Below, one piece after another: positions 1 through 10,395 of a stretch of 64,000 bases of DNA. The stretch is taken from positions 140,518,234 through 140,582,233 of the forward strand of contig CM043958.1 of assembly GCA_014529385.2 (NCBI GenBank), given 5' to 3'. Under the pieces are notes generated by a model. That model was not told where the DNA came from. It was given only the letters and a program-made list of their open reading frames with translations, and did no database searches. Every line of letters begins with the position of its first letter. Positions within the stretch are counted from its first letter, which is position 1. Source of the stretch: Adiantum capillus-veneris (Eukaryota; Streptophyta; Polypodiopsida; Polypodiales; Pteridaceae). Position numbers and translations under genes: made by a program.

Positions 1-289
1 ACCTTCACACATTTGGTTGAAAGAACCTTTCAAGTAGACAGCTTTCACATGATATTTTCAGCAAGGTATTACGGTCCCACAATTTTCGAACAAAAAAGTG
101 CTTCAAATTCTCAAAGCATCTCAGCAAAATGTGCACCGTCGGATGCATTTCCTAAAAACGCCTGTAAAATTCCACCTGCACAAAAAAGCAGGCAATAAAG
201 AGATAATGTGACAGCAAATAACCAGAATGTTTGGTACCATCACCTACAAGTTATAACAACCACTTTCGTGTTTGTGAAAGCACATAAGA

Positions 290-1028
290 AGTTTTTTTGC
301 ATGTTTGAAAGGGGCTTTAAACTTCTTGAAACCACCTGAAGCACTCTAAACCACCTGAAGGTGATTAAAAAATGTCATCAAACCACTTTCAAGTGGTTTG
401 TTTACCACTTTCAATCACCTTCAGGTGGTTTGAAATCTTCCAAGTGCTTACATAGGTTCTCACTCAAGCTCTTTAAACCACTTATAGGTGATTGAAAGTG
501 GCTATTTAACCACTTTCAAGTGGTTTGTTTACCACTTTCAATCACCTTCAGTTGGATAACACCCAAATCTCGGGTTTTTAAAAGCACTCAAGAGGAACAT
601 TAACCACTTAGAAGTGGTTTTGCATGTTTGAAAGTGTCTTTGAACTACTTGAAACCACTTGAAGCACTTAAAACCACTTAACAGTGATTGAAATAGTTTA
701 CCAAACCACTTTCAAGTGGTTTGATGACTACATTTAGGTGGTTTTAAGTGCTTACATAGGTTTTCACTTGAGCACTTGGCAGATTTCAAACCACCTGAAG
801 CACTTAAAACCACCTAAATGTGATTGAAAAGGGTCATCAAACCACTTTTAGTCATCTTCAATTGGTTTGAAATCTTCAAGGTTCTCACCCAAGCACTTAG
901 CAAATTTCAAACCACCTGAAGCACTTAAAACCAGCTAATAAAATTGAAAGTGGTCATTAAGTGGTTTATTTTTCACTTTCTATCACCTTCATGTGGTTTG
1001 AAAACTTCCAAGCACTTACATAGGTGCT
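290..1028. repeat. Degenerate tandem array with internal dyads, left part
   Basis: Units of roughly 120-160 bp recur with shared landmarks: a block like GCACTTAAAACCACCT near 342, 665, 801 and 921, and a block like GTGCTTACATAGGTTCTCAC near 445, 748 and 1012. Within units, AAACCACTT and AAGTGGTTT face each other, and CACCTGAAGGTGATT faces its complement, so single units can fold into long imperfect hairpins. No reading frame is maintained. The array continues after the inserted LTR, from 1832. It looks like a local satellite or a decayed hairpin-type element; no coding role is seen. Confidence 0.8.
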
Positions 1029-1233
1029 TGTTAAGTATGGAGCCTGATTTACCCTTGTAATTTTCTGTGGTAAAAGAGCACATTTGTAAGGCCCCCATTA
1101 TGAGGAGAAGCCATCGTGCGTGAAGGAAAATCACTCACCGGAAACCAAAATTTTCACGGACAAGAATCAGGGGAAACTTTAAAGGCCTCGGAGGCGGAGG
1201 CCCCCGAGACTTTTTTTTCGCCGGAATATTATG

Positions 1234-1345
1234 GCCGGACGGCGGCCGGAAAGTGGTCGGAAAACAACCGGTCGGTTGGCCGGTGGCCGGTAGTCAATGG
1301 CCGATGGCCGGTGGTCGGAAGTCAATGGCCGGTGGCCGGTGGACG
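1234..1345. repeat. GGCCGG-rich minisatellite inside the solo LTR
   Basis: Short GC-rich units of the type GGCCGGTGGCCGGTAGTCAAT repeat several times with small changes. The composition is very different from the AT-rich array around the LTR. Reading frames that cross it are low-complexity and not treated as genes. Confidence 0.75.
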
Positions 1346-1682
1346 AATTCAAAAGGGGACTTGTCTTCTCAAGGGCGGCCACACATGGGCGGATTGGAGG
1401 GGCCGATTTGAACTTATTCGCACAAGGGCGGCTACACATGGCTGTCTCTCATAAGAGAGGGCAGCCCTTTTGGCCTATGAAAGGAGGCCATTTCTACACA
1501 CATTTCATAGTGTGAAGTTGATGCAACAAGGTGAGTGTGAGGTGGTGAGAGTGAAGCAAGGCGAGAGCTCCATTAAGGGTATAATCCCTTTGTAAACTAC
1601 TTCTTGTTTTGAAGTATTAAAGCCATTGAGTGGCTGCTTTCCCGTGGACGTAGCCCACATTGGGTGAACCACGTATATCGTG

Positions 1683-1686
<4 letters not shown>

Positions 1687-1744
<58 letters not shown>
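1687..1744. repeat. (CT)n microsatellite in the solo LTR
   Basis: An uninterrupted CT dinucleotide run of about 58 bp lies near the 3' end of the solo LTR. Confidence 0.95.
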
Positions 1745-1747
<3 letters not shown>

Positions 1748-1831
1748 CTATAATCTCGTGTATATAAATCTGTCTCTCTCCATTAAGTAATCTACTCAAT
1801 TATCTATTTAGCTACGTCTTATTTCCTAACA

Positions 1832-2180
1832 GTGCTCACCAAAGCACTTGGCGTATTGCAAGTGGTTTTTTAAATACTTTTAAGTGGTGAAAAACTATTT
1901 TAGCACTTTGCAAAGTATAAGCTTCCACACTTAGGTGGTTGAAAGCAGTATTTTAGGTACTTTAAATAACTATCAATACTTTAACTGCTTTGCAAAGTAC
2001 TTGAAGGGGGATTCAACCACTTTTTGATTGTTTCCTCGGTTCTCAGAGGTTTTTTACAGTTTGACAGTGGTTCATATGGCTTGAAAGTGGTGAACAGTGG
2101 TGGTTTTTTACAGTTTGATTGTGGTTTTGAAGCTTGGCAATGGTGAAAATTGGTCAATATACTACTTGGAAGTGGTTGAT
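1832..2180. repeat. Degenerate tandem array, right part
   Basis: The array interrupted by the solo LTR resumes here: CACCAAAGCACTTGGC continues the unit cut at 1028. Copies of AAGTGGTT, CTTTGCAAAGTA and GGTGAAAA follow, more diverged than on the left. Confidence 0.65.
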
Positions 2181-2185
2181 AATAC

Positions 2186-2911
2186 CTATGGTTGATCTAG
2201 CAAATGCAATGGATGCATAAGAATAGCCTTTCTACCGATACGCCTTTGGCATATGTCCTTATTCGGAGAGACTCGGGTCTCTGCTGTCCAGAAACCAAAC
2301 ACAACCTCCTTAATGTCCTTTGTGATGTTTGTAGAACGATGAGCTTTTCTTTGACATGCTAAGACTAGAAAAGGATTGTTCTCATCCTCTAAATGGAGTC
2401 GTGCATTTGCAAAATCGATGTTTCTTCTGTGTATGCCCAATGACTTTGCAAGTGATCTATCCGTAAAGGGATGTGCATCTACTCTGTCCCTTGAATAAAT
2501 GCATGCCATCATTGTTGCCCTCTTGAAAAGCATTTCCGTGGCTGAGTGCGCGACCTTGACTTCTGACAAGGTGTTGCGCATGTTGGAAAGAACTGCTCTC
2601 TCTATAGAATGTGCCGAGTTCTGCAGGTTTCAAAATACTGGTTGCTAGAGTAACTGTTCAAAAATCTCTCCTTGGAGTTTGGTTGTCAATCCTTGCGTCT
2701 GCTCTTCCCAGCACCTTGACATGGCACGAAGAATCTTCCTTTTCTGCTCCTCATTGAGCTGGACATCCTTCTTCTTGTCAACACAAAAAATCTACAACCT
2801 TTGCCTCTCTCTTTGTTCCCTTTTCTTTGCCACCCAATAATCGTGTAAGCAGCCTGTGAACTGCTCAGGAAACTCTGCTCAACTATGTACTGGTGGGCAT
2901 GGAGGCGGATC
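2186..2911 (-). pseudogene. Unrecognised decayed reading frame
   Basis: The minus strand is open from 2581 to 2186 (131 codons). Related reading continues upstream to about 2800 in other frames with two stops and a shift, so a longer protein once stood here. The readable part includes the segments SLGIHRRNIDFANARLHL, FWTAETRVSPNKD and IGRKAILMHPLHLLDQ. The composition is that of a real protein rather than simple repeat. I recall similar phrases in unnamed repeat-associated plant proteins but cannot name a family, so no function is claimed. A transposase or other mobile-element protein is possible given the setting. Confidence 0.4.
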
Positions 2912-3033
2912 AAGAAAACCTAAAGAAAAAGAGCTCAATGCATGAACATACATCATGAAGAGCCCACGCATCAACAAGACCAAACATGTCACAGACAGTC
3001 ACACACACCTAACTGGTGAGAAGGCTCCATCCT

Positions 3034-3089
<56 letters not shown>

Positions 3090-6053
3090 CCTAAGCACAC
3101 AGAGCAGAGAACCGCATGCAGAGGAAAGAAAGGGAATGTGATGCAGAAACACTGCACAGAGAGGGAGATAAAGGCACTCTTTTCTATGCAAAAACCGCGC
3201 ACAGAGAATACCTTAAACCTGTATGCTTTGTGCCCACGTAGAGAAGGAGATACAGGGGGTGCTCGTACGTCCCAACACGTCCAAGAACTACAGGGGGCGA
3301 TAAAAAAAGCATACCCCTCTTTATTTAAAAATTCCCCCTATCTTCATTACTCATCATTGAGTTTCCTCCCCCAAAAATCAAATGTAGACTCAAAAGCTCC
3401 CCAAAACTACTTTAAAAAGGAGTGTCCAAGACAGCCCTTTTTTGACCACCTATACATGCTTTCACCCAATATATATCTTGAAATGTTCTCGAGCGGGACA
3501 AGCAAGAATAAAATTTACCTTGGGTGCCACTTTGTCATCACTTGAAATTGGAGAAGTCAAGGCACATAAGCTAGGATCCCAACTGATTGTTGCAGCCTCT
3601 CGCCAAAGCGTTCTTAACAGAGGGGTACTTTGAACAAAAGGGTTCTTTCATTTGTTATGTTGATGCTCCTAGTCATTCGATAATACAAACAAGTAGCAAG
3701 ATTACAGAGCAATGGGATGAATCGTGTCACCTTACCAATGAAGACTTTGAGTGTAAAATTGCAAATACATGCTGGAGTGATTTGAGTGAGAAGATGCTCT
3801 ACACTTGGGATGGAAATCATCACTTTGCGGCTTGGATGGGAGTGTTGTAGACATGTGAGTTTCTCTTGTCTTCAAAATGGTTTAACAAGTTGTTAATCAA
3901 TATATTGTTTCAAAAACACTCAGTGTACAATTCCCACCTATCAAAATGATGCTTCGATGCATCCTAGAGTTCGAGTAAAGCTTGTGAAGATGGATGATAG
4001 ATAGATATATTAAGCACTATTAGGGGCATCAATAGGTAAGTTTCACCACCATCGGCCATTCTAAAACTCTCCTAAAATGTAGAAATTTTGTAATTATTAT
4101 GTGCTTTGAAGTGTTTGCAGGTTTAGCTTTTCATACTTAAGTTTTCCAAAATTATAGAGCTTTTATATTTTTTATAGAGCTATTTTGGGAGAGTCACTTG
4201 AGTTTAGTCGGCTGTTTGGAGTAAACCCCAACCACACATACAAGGCACATTAAAAGACCTAAACATTCTAGAGAGAGAGCATGAGAAATCATGAGAGAGA
4301 AATGCACATTGTATGATAAAGATAGGATGATTTGATGAGAGAAAATTTTTCAATTAACAACCTCAAAATAGTTTTGTAAAATGAACTTCAAACACATTTT
4401 CTTAAAGGTGGGTATGTAACACAATAATTGTCCAAGTGTCATGTGAGAGACTTCCAAAATCCAAAGCCCACTATTGAAAGAAATCAAAAATTGAAAGGCT
4501 ATCTTTAACGATGGAGTGCAGATGCAAGATGCAGATACACATTTTACTATGAAATCTCCACTACATTAAGCATGGATGATCTAATAGAAAACACAAATTT
4601 GAAACTTGTAGTGTTTGCTAATACATACTCAGATGTTGATACTCATGAAGAAAAAATACCCAAATATATGTGAAATAGAGATGCTTGCAAGCCAAAGAAA
4701 AGGCTCCCCACTTTCTTCTCTCTTTAGTTCAGTAACAAGCTACAAACAATTATGACAATTCAACCCATTATGAAGTTAACTTTATTTAAACAATCATCAT
4801 TATATAGAGAAATTGGTGTTGCTTGAATTATGAATGGGATACTTTGTTATGGAACTCAAGTAAAGCTTATCAATTGTAGAAAAAGAGGAGCAATGCTGAA
4901 AATGGAAAAAGTTGGCCGTTTGTTTGTTGTGTAAGTGGTGGGTAGACTTGATTTTGGTGAGATGTTTTGGAGGCCCAAAGCGTTGAAGTTGAAGACAATA
5001 CTATCTTATTATATATTTTGTATGCTAAGTTGATAGTGTGTGGCAAGGGTGTGTTAGGTCAGAGGCTAAGAGCCTACTTGGTATGCAAATTTTAATCGCA
5101 GGAAGGTAGTTTGTTAAGTTGACAAGTGTGTTGCGAGCCGAGTACATTTGGAGGATTCCCAACCCCTGAGCAAATATTTTTGAGCAAGCAATAATCTGAG
5201 CCAACAAAGACAAAAAGATAAGGACATGTGGTACGATTGTCAATCTCCCATTAACCGCAAGCCCCGGCTCGGCACACAAAGCTCAAAAAATATCTAAGTT
5301 AAGTGTACTCTCAACTTCAAACTTTGACATTTACCTTCAAAAATAAAATAAAAAGTTGAAACAAAAACTCTAAATTTTGACAAAAAAAACTCTTATTTCA
5401 CCCTTTAAGGTTTCTCAAGTTTTTCAAAACATATTTATTTTGGGCATTGTTGGCATAAGATTATAAGGAGATGAATCTCAGCTGATGCGAGGTGATGTTC
5501 ATTTAACAAGGGTCAATCCATACACACAATGCAAGGCCGTGAGGCACCAATCAAGGTGCGGTAAATGACATGAGGAGCGATTGCATTAGAGCTGGCTATT
5601 TGGGGGTGTAGATTGTATTTAGAGAAATTTACTCTCACAAACGAGGGGTATTTTGGGAATTTCGGAAAATTTGAAGGGCATTTCCACAGAGGGGTATTTT
5701 GGTAATTTTACTTAGAATTATATATTGCATGTAGCAATGCATGCCGACGTGCGATCGTGGAGGTAGGTGTTGCAGGAAAGGAGGCAATGCTGTTAGAGGA
5801 GGAGGGAGGATGGATGGGATTGGTGGGAATATCCTATTAGAATAGGGTCAATGTTTGCAACGCATCCAATGATATACCAACTATTCCTTGTGACAATGCA
5901 CACTGACATGTGGTCATGGAGGCAAGTGCTACACACGGGTGATGTCCCACACACAACACGCCTCTTTACCTCTCCCTCTCCATCTCAATTCCTTTAAAAA
6001 TGGTGCAATGCCAATAATTTTTAGCACTACCAAGTGTCCATCATTGTCATCAT
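2912..6053. other. No convincing gene; (GA)n microsatellite at 3035-3083
   Basis: A GA run of about 49 bp lies at 3035-3083. An 87-codon plus-strand frame at 3587-3850 (segment KMLYTWDGNHHFAAWMG) has protein-like composition but no start context or partner exons, and I do not recognise it. The rest is AT-rich with scattered stops; I see no further gene or element end. Confidence 0.5.
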
Positions 6054-6177
6054 TGGGTCAGACCTATATCACTCTTCCCATAGCCATGGTGACCCCTGTA
6101 TTCAAGGTCGTCCATCAGGTCAGACCTGCATCACTCTTCCCATAGCCATGGAGACCCTTGTATTCAATGCCGTCCAT
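6054..6177. repeat. Tandem duplication, about 62-bp unit
   Basis: Two adjacent copies share CACTCTTCCCATAGCCATGG and then ACCC(C/T)TGTATTCAA, with few differences. The sequence is non-coding as far as can be seen. Confidence 0.85.
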
Positions 6178-6309
6178 TTGGGCTTGTAAGTCCTCCAAAT
6201 TTTAGTCCATGGTCTAGGATGTATCCTTCTCATATGGCCCTCACAAGCTTGTGATGGAGATGATCGATCTCATTGTCAACTTTGTTATCACCTTCCTCCG
6301 ACACCTTTG

Positions 6310-6697
6310 TTGACATCATTAATTGCAAGATATAATGAATGTGGTGAAATCTCTAGAGCACTTAATTGATTTGAAGTAATGAAATGTAAGGGTCTCTATC
6401 CTAATGTCTATTGTTGGACTGCTCTTATAGTAGGATATACTGAGTTGGGGGAGAATGCGTAAGCACTTCATTTCTTTGAATGAATGTAGGGCAATGTAAT
6501 TCCTCCTAATGAAGCAACCTATGCTTGTGTGTTGAAAGTGTGCAAAAGCATGAAGTACGTAGCTGGCAACAAGGGACATGAAATCCACAGTAAGATTTCT
6601 CAATAGGCCATTTTGAAAATAGTCATGTTCTTGGTACTGCATTGGTTGACATGTAAGTGAAGTGTGGGGCTCTCACAATAGCAAGAGGGGGAATGGT
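6310..6697 (+). pseudogene. PPR-protein pseudogene fragment
   Basis: The plus strand reads as about 125 codons of pentatricopeptide repeats of the plant PLS type, broken by several stops and shifts. Recognisable pieces in order are SLIARYNECGEISRA, YPNVYCWTALIVGYTELGEN, IPPNEATYACVLKVCKSM, KGHEIHSKIS and HVLGTALVDM*VKCGALTIA. These match the usual helix pairs and the cysteine-rich TYACVLKAC turn of organelle RNA-binding PPR proteins. No start, no C-terminal E/DYW domain and no upstream repeats are visible, so it is a short relic of a gene that once encoded an organelle RNA-editing or processing factor. Confidence 0.8.
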
Positions 6698-8267
6698 AGC
6701 TCCATCCAAGAAGAGCCACTATTGGAAGAGCTGCTGCCATAATAAACACGATTCATGATGCATTGGCCGCTACTACCTAGATGCACTACAACCAAAAATG
6801 ATTTCTCCACAACTCTACATGACATTCGACAAAACTGGGGCACTAACAACAACCTCCACATTGACATTCCAAGATGTTAGCTAGAACACAACACAATAAG
6901 GAGTGTGCCCACAATCTTGCCAACCAGCTAGTACTATAGCACATTGCAAAAACTAGAGCTTGCCTTCAATAGCTTGTGAAGGTTTATTGCTATCAATGCC
7001 AACACTCTCTTAGGCTTGCTTCCTATGGATATATTTTCTCTGTTGTGTCATAGAGAGTTCTCTTCCTAGAAGAATAACTTATCTAGTTTGACTTTTCTCC
7101 TCTTCTATTGCTCTTTATGCCTTGTGTGCGCCATTATTCTCCATGCAAATTATTATTATATTATTATTTTTATTCTTCTTCTTCTTTTGTTTCTTCTTTA
7201 CTTAGGGTTTAGGTCCCTCGATCGGGATCTACACGTTGGCTCAGTACTTGAGTGACTTGATATGTTGGTGCAGCCAAAGTTGGTATGAGCAAGAAAGTGA
7301 TCAATGCCAAGGAAAAGGTGCAGGCAGGTGCAATGCAGAAGGCTAGAGCAGATATGAAATCTCTGGACATACTAGTGGCAGCAAAAAATGTATGCTCAGT
7401 GCGGTTTTTTAGGCCCAATGTTCGAGATGCTCTAGAAGCCGGTGGTCCAGATGGCTCGTTAAATAGAGCCCCAATGTGTAAGATACTAAAGTTTAAAGTT
7501 AGACGGTGTTAAAGATCCCCGATGGACAGGAGAGCTCAAAACAGATGGCTAGAGTTGATGTTAGTGGATAGATGCATAAATCTTGAACTATGGAGCACGC
7601 CTGTCTTTTCAGATTGCGAATCAGAGCTCTGGATAACAAGTTATGGCTAGGTGAAGTTTTGTTGAGGGTCGGGTTGGTGTCCACCTCATTGCATTGCAGG
7701 ATGTGCCATCTGGCATTCCTTGAGCTTTGACAGGGCTTAAGCAGATAGAGCATACAGTGTAGAGTCAATAGGGACTGATGGCTTGTGCTTCTGAACCTCG
7801 AGCGCCAAGCTACGGTGTGGTAGACTCTGGGAGCATTTGATGGTGGAGTACATTCAGATATTTTTTCTTAGTTTTCCATGGCATGAGTTGGTAGACCTAT
7901 CAAAGCCAAAAGGGGGCCAAGACGAGGGAGTTCGTAGTCAAGAGCTTGGTCTTTTGATATCACTTTGTGGCTCGGTCACGTGAACGATGGACATCAAATG
8001 ACGCGTGTCCAAAGCTAGGATGAAAAGGATTTTTTTCCTTGGAATTTTTTAGGAAATTGGAGGCCGTCAAGGGGTAGTGTCACCACTTGCTGCCACGTGC
8101 AATGGGCTAGTCTCATATGTGCAAGGCAGGCTCGGATACACATTGTATGTAAACTGGGCCGTGGCCTCTAAGGCATGTGTTTAAAGGGGAGAGAGCTCTC
8201 TAGAGCGTTGGCCATGGTGCTCATCCTCATGGGCGCTGCGTGATGTGTAGGAGGTGATGTTGGCCGC
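6698..8267. other. No gene seen
   Basis: Only short frames without family features are present. A stretch TTGGTATGAGC near 7279 recalls a retroelement primer site, but no LTR end precedes it. Confidence 0.5.
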
Positions 8268-8597
8268 GTCTGGCTGCTCCACGCGGCGACCCAATGGGCA
8301 CAGACAGTAGTTGGGCAACAAAAGGCCGCGGTGACGTTGCATCCAGGCAAGGGTAGGGACCGGTTCCCGTGCCCGTGAAAGGGCACCCCCTTTTGGAGAT
8401 AAAGTCGAACCCCCCCCCCCCCCCCCCACCCACTAATTGGTTGTGTCCGGCTGCTCCACGCGGCGGCCCAATGGGCACAGACGGTAGTTGGACGACAAAA
8501 GGCCGCATTGACGTTGCATCTAGGCAGGGGTAGGGACCGATTTCCGCGCCCGTGAAAGGGCCCCCCCTTTTGGAGATAAAGTTAACCCCCCCCCCCA
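8268..8597. repeat. Tandem duplication, 177-bp period, with poly-C
   Basis: Copy one (8268-8427) and copy two (8445-8597) share GGCTGCTCCACGCGGCG, CCAATGGGCACAGAC and TTTTGGAGATAAAGT, at about 85-90% identity by eye. Each copy ends in a C homopolymer (8410-8427 and about 8587-8596). A long minus-strand frame crosses both copies, but it is repeat-derived and has no family features. Confidence 0.9.
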
Positions 8598-8994
8598 GTG
8601 TCGAGGGGTAGGGGATGTATTCCATGGGCAATGTGAAAAGTGCTCGGGACTCGGCACTGAGAGGTAGTTCCAAAGAGAGAGAATGGGGAACAGTCCCAAT
8701 GACAATAAAAGGGAGGTGTCCCATGAAGTGGGGGAGAGAGTGAGAGAGAAAGAGGGGATTCAAGGTTTCCCAAGGGGGCCAACATGTGCAAGGGGAGATT
8801 GGACAATTCAAGGGGGGGCCACTCCAAGGCCTAGTTAAGGGATGTATCCCATGCTGAGGGAAAGTGAGAGGGTTCAAAAGGAGAATCAAAGGGTGGGACA
8901 AAGGTGGTAAAAGAGGGAGTCAAAGGATCAGTGCAAGTTAAGCCTTCCAAAGGTTGAAGATAAAGAGAAATAAATATAAAATAAAACATGCCAA

Positions 8995-9022
8995 GGGGCA
9001 CTAGAGACATCGCTAGTGCCCC
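8995..9022. repeat. Perfect 10-bp hairpin
   Basis: GGGGCACTAG (8995-9004), loop AGACATCG, then CTAGTGCCCC (9013-9022). A C-rich stretch follows. No T-run follows that would suggest a Pol III stop. Confidence 0.8.
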
Positions 9023-10330
9023 TCTCCCCCCTTAAGAGCACAAGCAAAAGAGAGAGAAAGAGAGCATATGAAAGTGAGGTGGCTCCCTCCTTCCAAAAAA
9101 TGTCAAATTAAGGTGCGAGATGGGCCAATTAGGAAGCAGTTTCTAAAGTTGAAGACCCCCCACTATAAAGGCCATTTTTTAAATGAAATGGGGGACATTT
9201 TCATACCGTTTGAAGCCTACAAAGTGGAGCTCTTTGATAGAAGAGTGTGCCTATCGAATCCCTTTGTAAGTTTTCTTGAAAAGGGCCATGGTGATGGCAT
9301 TGCAGGCTCTGTACATGCCTTTTGAAGCATAATCAACCCAATGTTGCCCTGTTTTGTTGTTGTTTCCCCTTCCCCCCTTTCTCTTTCTCCTGCTCTTGTG
9401 CTTCTCCGCGATGCCGGCAATGTGGATGTGTGTGCCCCCGCGGACCATTGGTGCTTTGTGTGAGAGAGTGAGATTGAGCAGCTATGTGCGTGTGTAAGGG
9501 TGCAGACAGACCTCGATAGTAGATGTGCATTGTGTGGTGGTCTTGTTGAGTGTGTAAGTATTGGGAAAAGAGCAGACAGTGGTCTACTAGTGTAAAGTAT
9601 GTTTTTGATAGTGTTTTTGAGAAGATAGGGGTGTTGTGTACACCATGAGCTATAGAGAGGCCTTTGTTGTTGTGCGAGGTGTGTTCCCCCATTCCCCCTC
9701 TCCACCTTCTGGTGTCCCCCACGGAGGAGCGGATTGATGCTCCTGGTTGATATTGAAATGATGATTCTGGTGATTCCAAGGTGCGACCTTTGAAGAGCAG
9801 ATGTGGCACAGTGTTCTTTTGTGACTTAGTGTTTTACTTAAAACAGCAACACATACGTAGTTAAACATAAGGTCCTACTAGAAAACTGCCTCTGGAGTAC
9901 ACTTTTTCTATGGTCTTTGGGTAGACCCATCATCATTAATTACTACAAAGATTAATAGGTGTTAGGTAGAATAAATAAATACCTAAGACGTGATTCCTAT
10001 TCAAAGTCATTGTTTATAGTCCCTTGAATTGAGTGGTTTTAGGATATAGGAACTACCAATTTCACTTCCTCCTTTTTCTAGAATTTTGTCTAAACTTGGT
10101 GTCCTTTCTCAAGTAAAGTTTACATTTAATTCGAGAGTGTAAGAGAGGACAATGTCCATAGAAGTGTTGTCTAATACTAGCTCAGTAAGCTTTAAAACTC
10201 CTAGATTACAATGTTCACAAAACCATTCTATTATAATGGCTCAAAGGTCTTCGAGGTGTCCTCACTTCAATATAAATATAGGATAACCAAGTCTTAAACC
10301 CTTAAATATAGGTTGGGTCATACTGGGTCT
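9023..10330. other. No gene seen
   Basis: Several overlapping minus-strand frames between 9217 and 9868 are low-complexity (Thr/His/Ser-rich) and disagree with one another. I saw no domain, splice pattern or element end. Confidence 0.5.
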
Positions 10331-10395
10331 AAAGTTGATTTCATTAATTAATTTCTTTGGCATAAAGTTGATTTCATTAATTAATTTCTTTGGCA
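10331..10395. repeat. 33-bp direct tandem duplication
   Basis: The unit begins AAAGTTGATTTCATTAATTA and is present twice in a row, identical over 32 bp. Confidence 0.95.

Larger units (their letters stand above)
1024..1836 (+). mobile_element. Solo LTR, Ty1/copia type, with 5-bp target duplication
   Basis: The insert runs 1029-1831 (803 bp), begins TGTTA and ends TAACA, and is flanked on both sides by GTGCT (1024-1028 and 1832-1836). Joining the flanks restores a normal unit of the surrounding tandem array (CTTACATAGGTGCT then CACC), so both boundaries are secure. Near its right end it has a stretch around 1640-1680 with CCCGTGGACGTAGCCCACAT followed by a gene-poor CT tract, a layout I know from plant Ty1/copia LTRs. 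No internal region, primer site or second LTR is present, so this is a solo LTR left by LTR-LTR recombination. The strand is inferred from that copia-like motif order. Confidence 0.85.

Noticed and set aside
290-1028. Regularly spaced repeats as a CRISPR-like array
   Set aside because: Units are degenerate, contiguous and in plant DNA; there are no constant repeats separating unique spacers and no cas genes.
1116-1515. Overlapping frames on both strands rich in Arg, Trp and Gly
   Set aside because: They lie in the GGCCGG minisatellite of the solo LTR and are composition artefacts.
7272-7512. Primer-site-like TTGGTATGAGC followed by a 75-codon frame
   Set aside because: It differs from the tRNA-iMet complement at the diagnostic CAGAGC, and no LTR end ...CA lies just before it.
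8168-8901. A 224-codon minus-strand frame with two in-frame repeats
   Set aside because: The repeats come from the 177-bp DNA duplication and poly-C; there is no family feature, start context or partner exon.
9217-9868. Several overlapping minus-strand frames of 65-162 codons
   Set aside because: Low-complexity, mutually inconsistent frames without domains or splice support.
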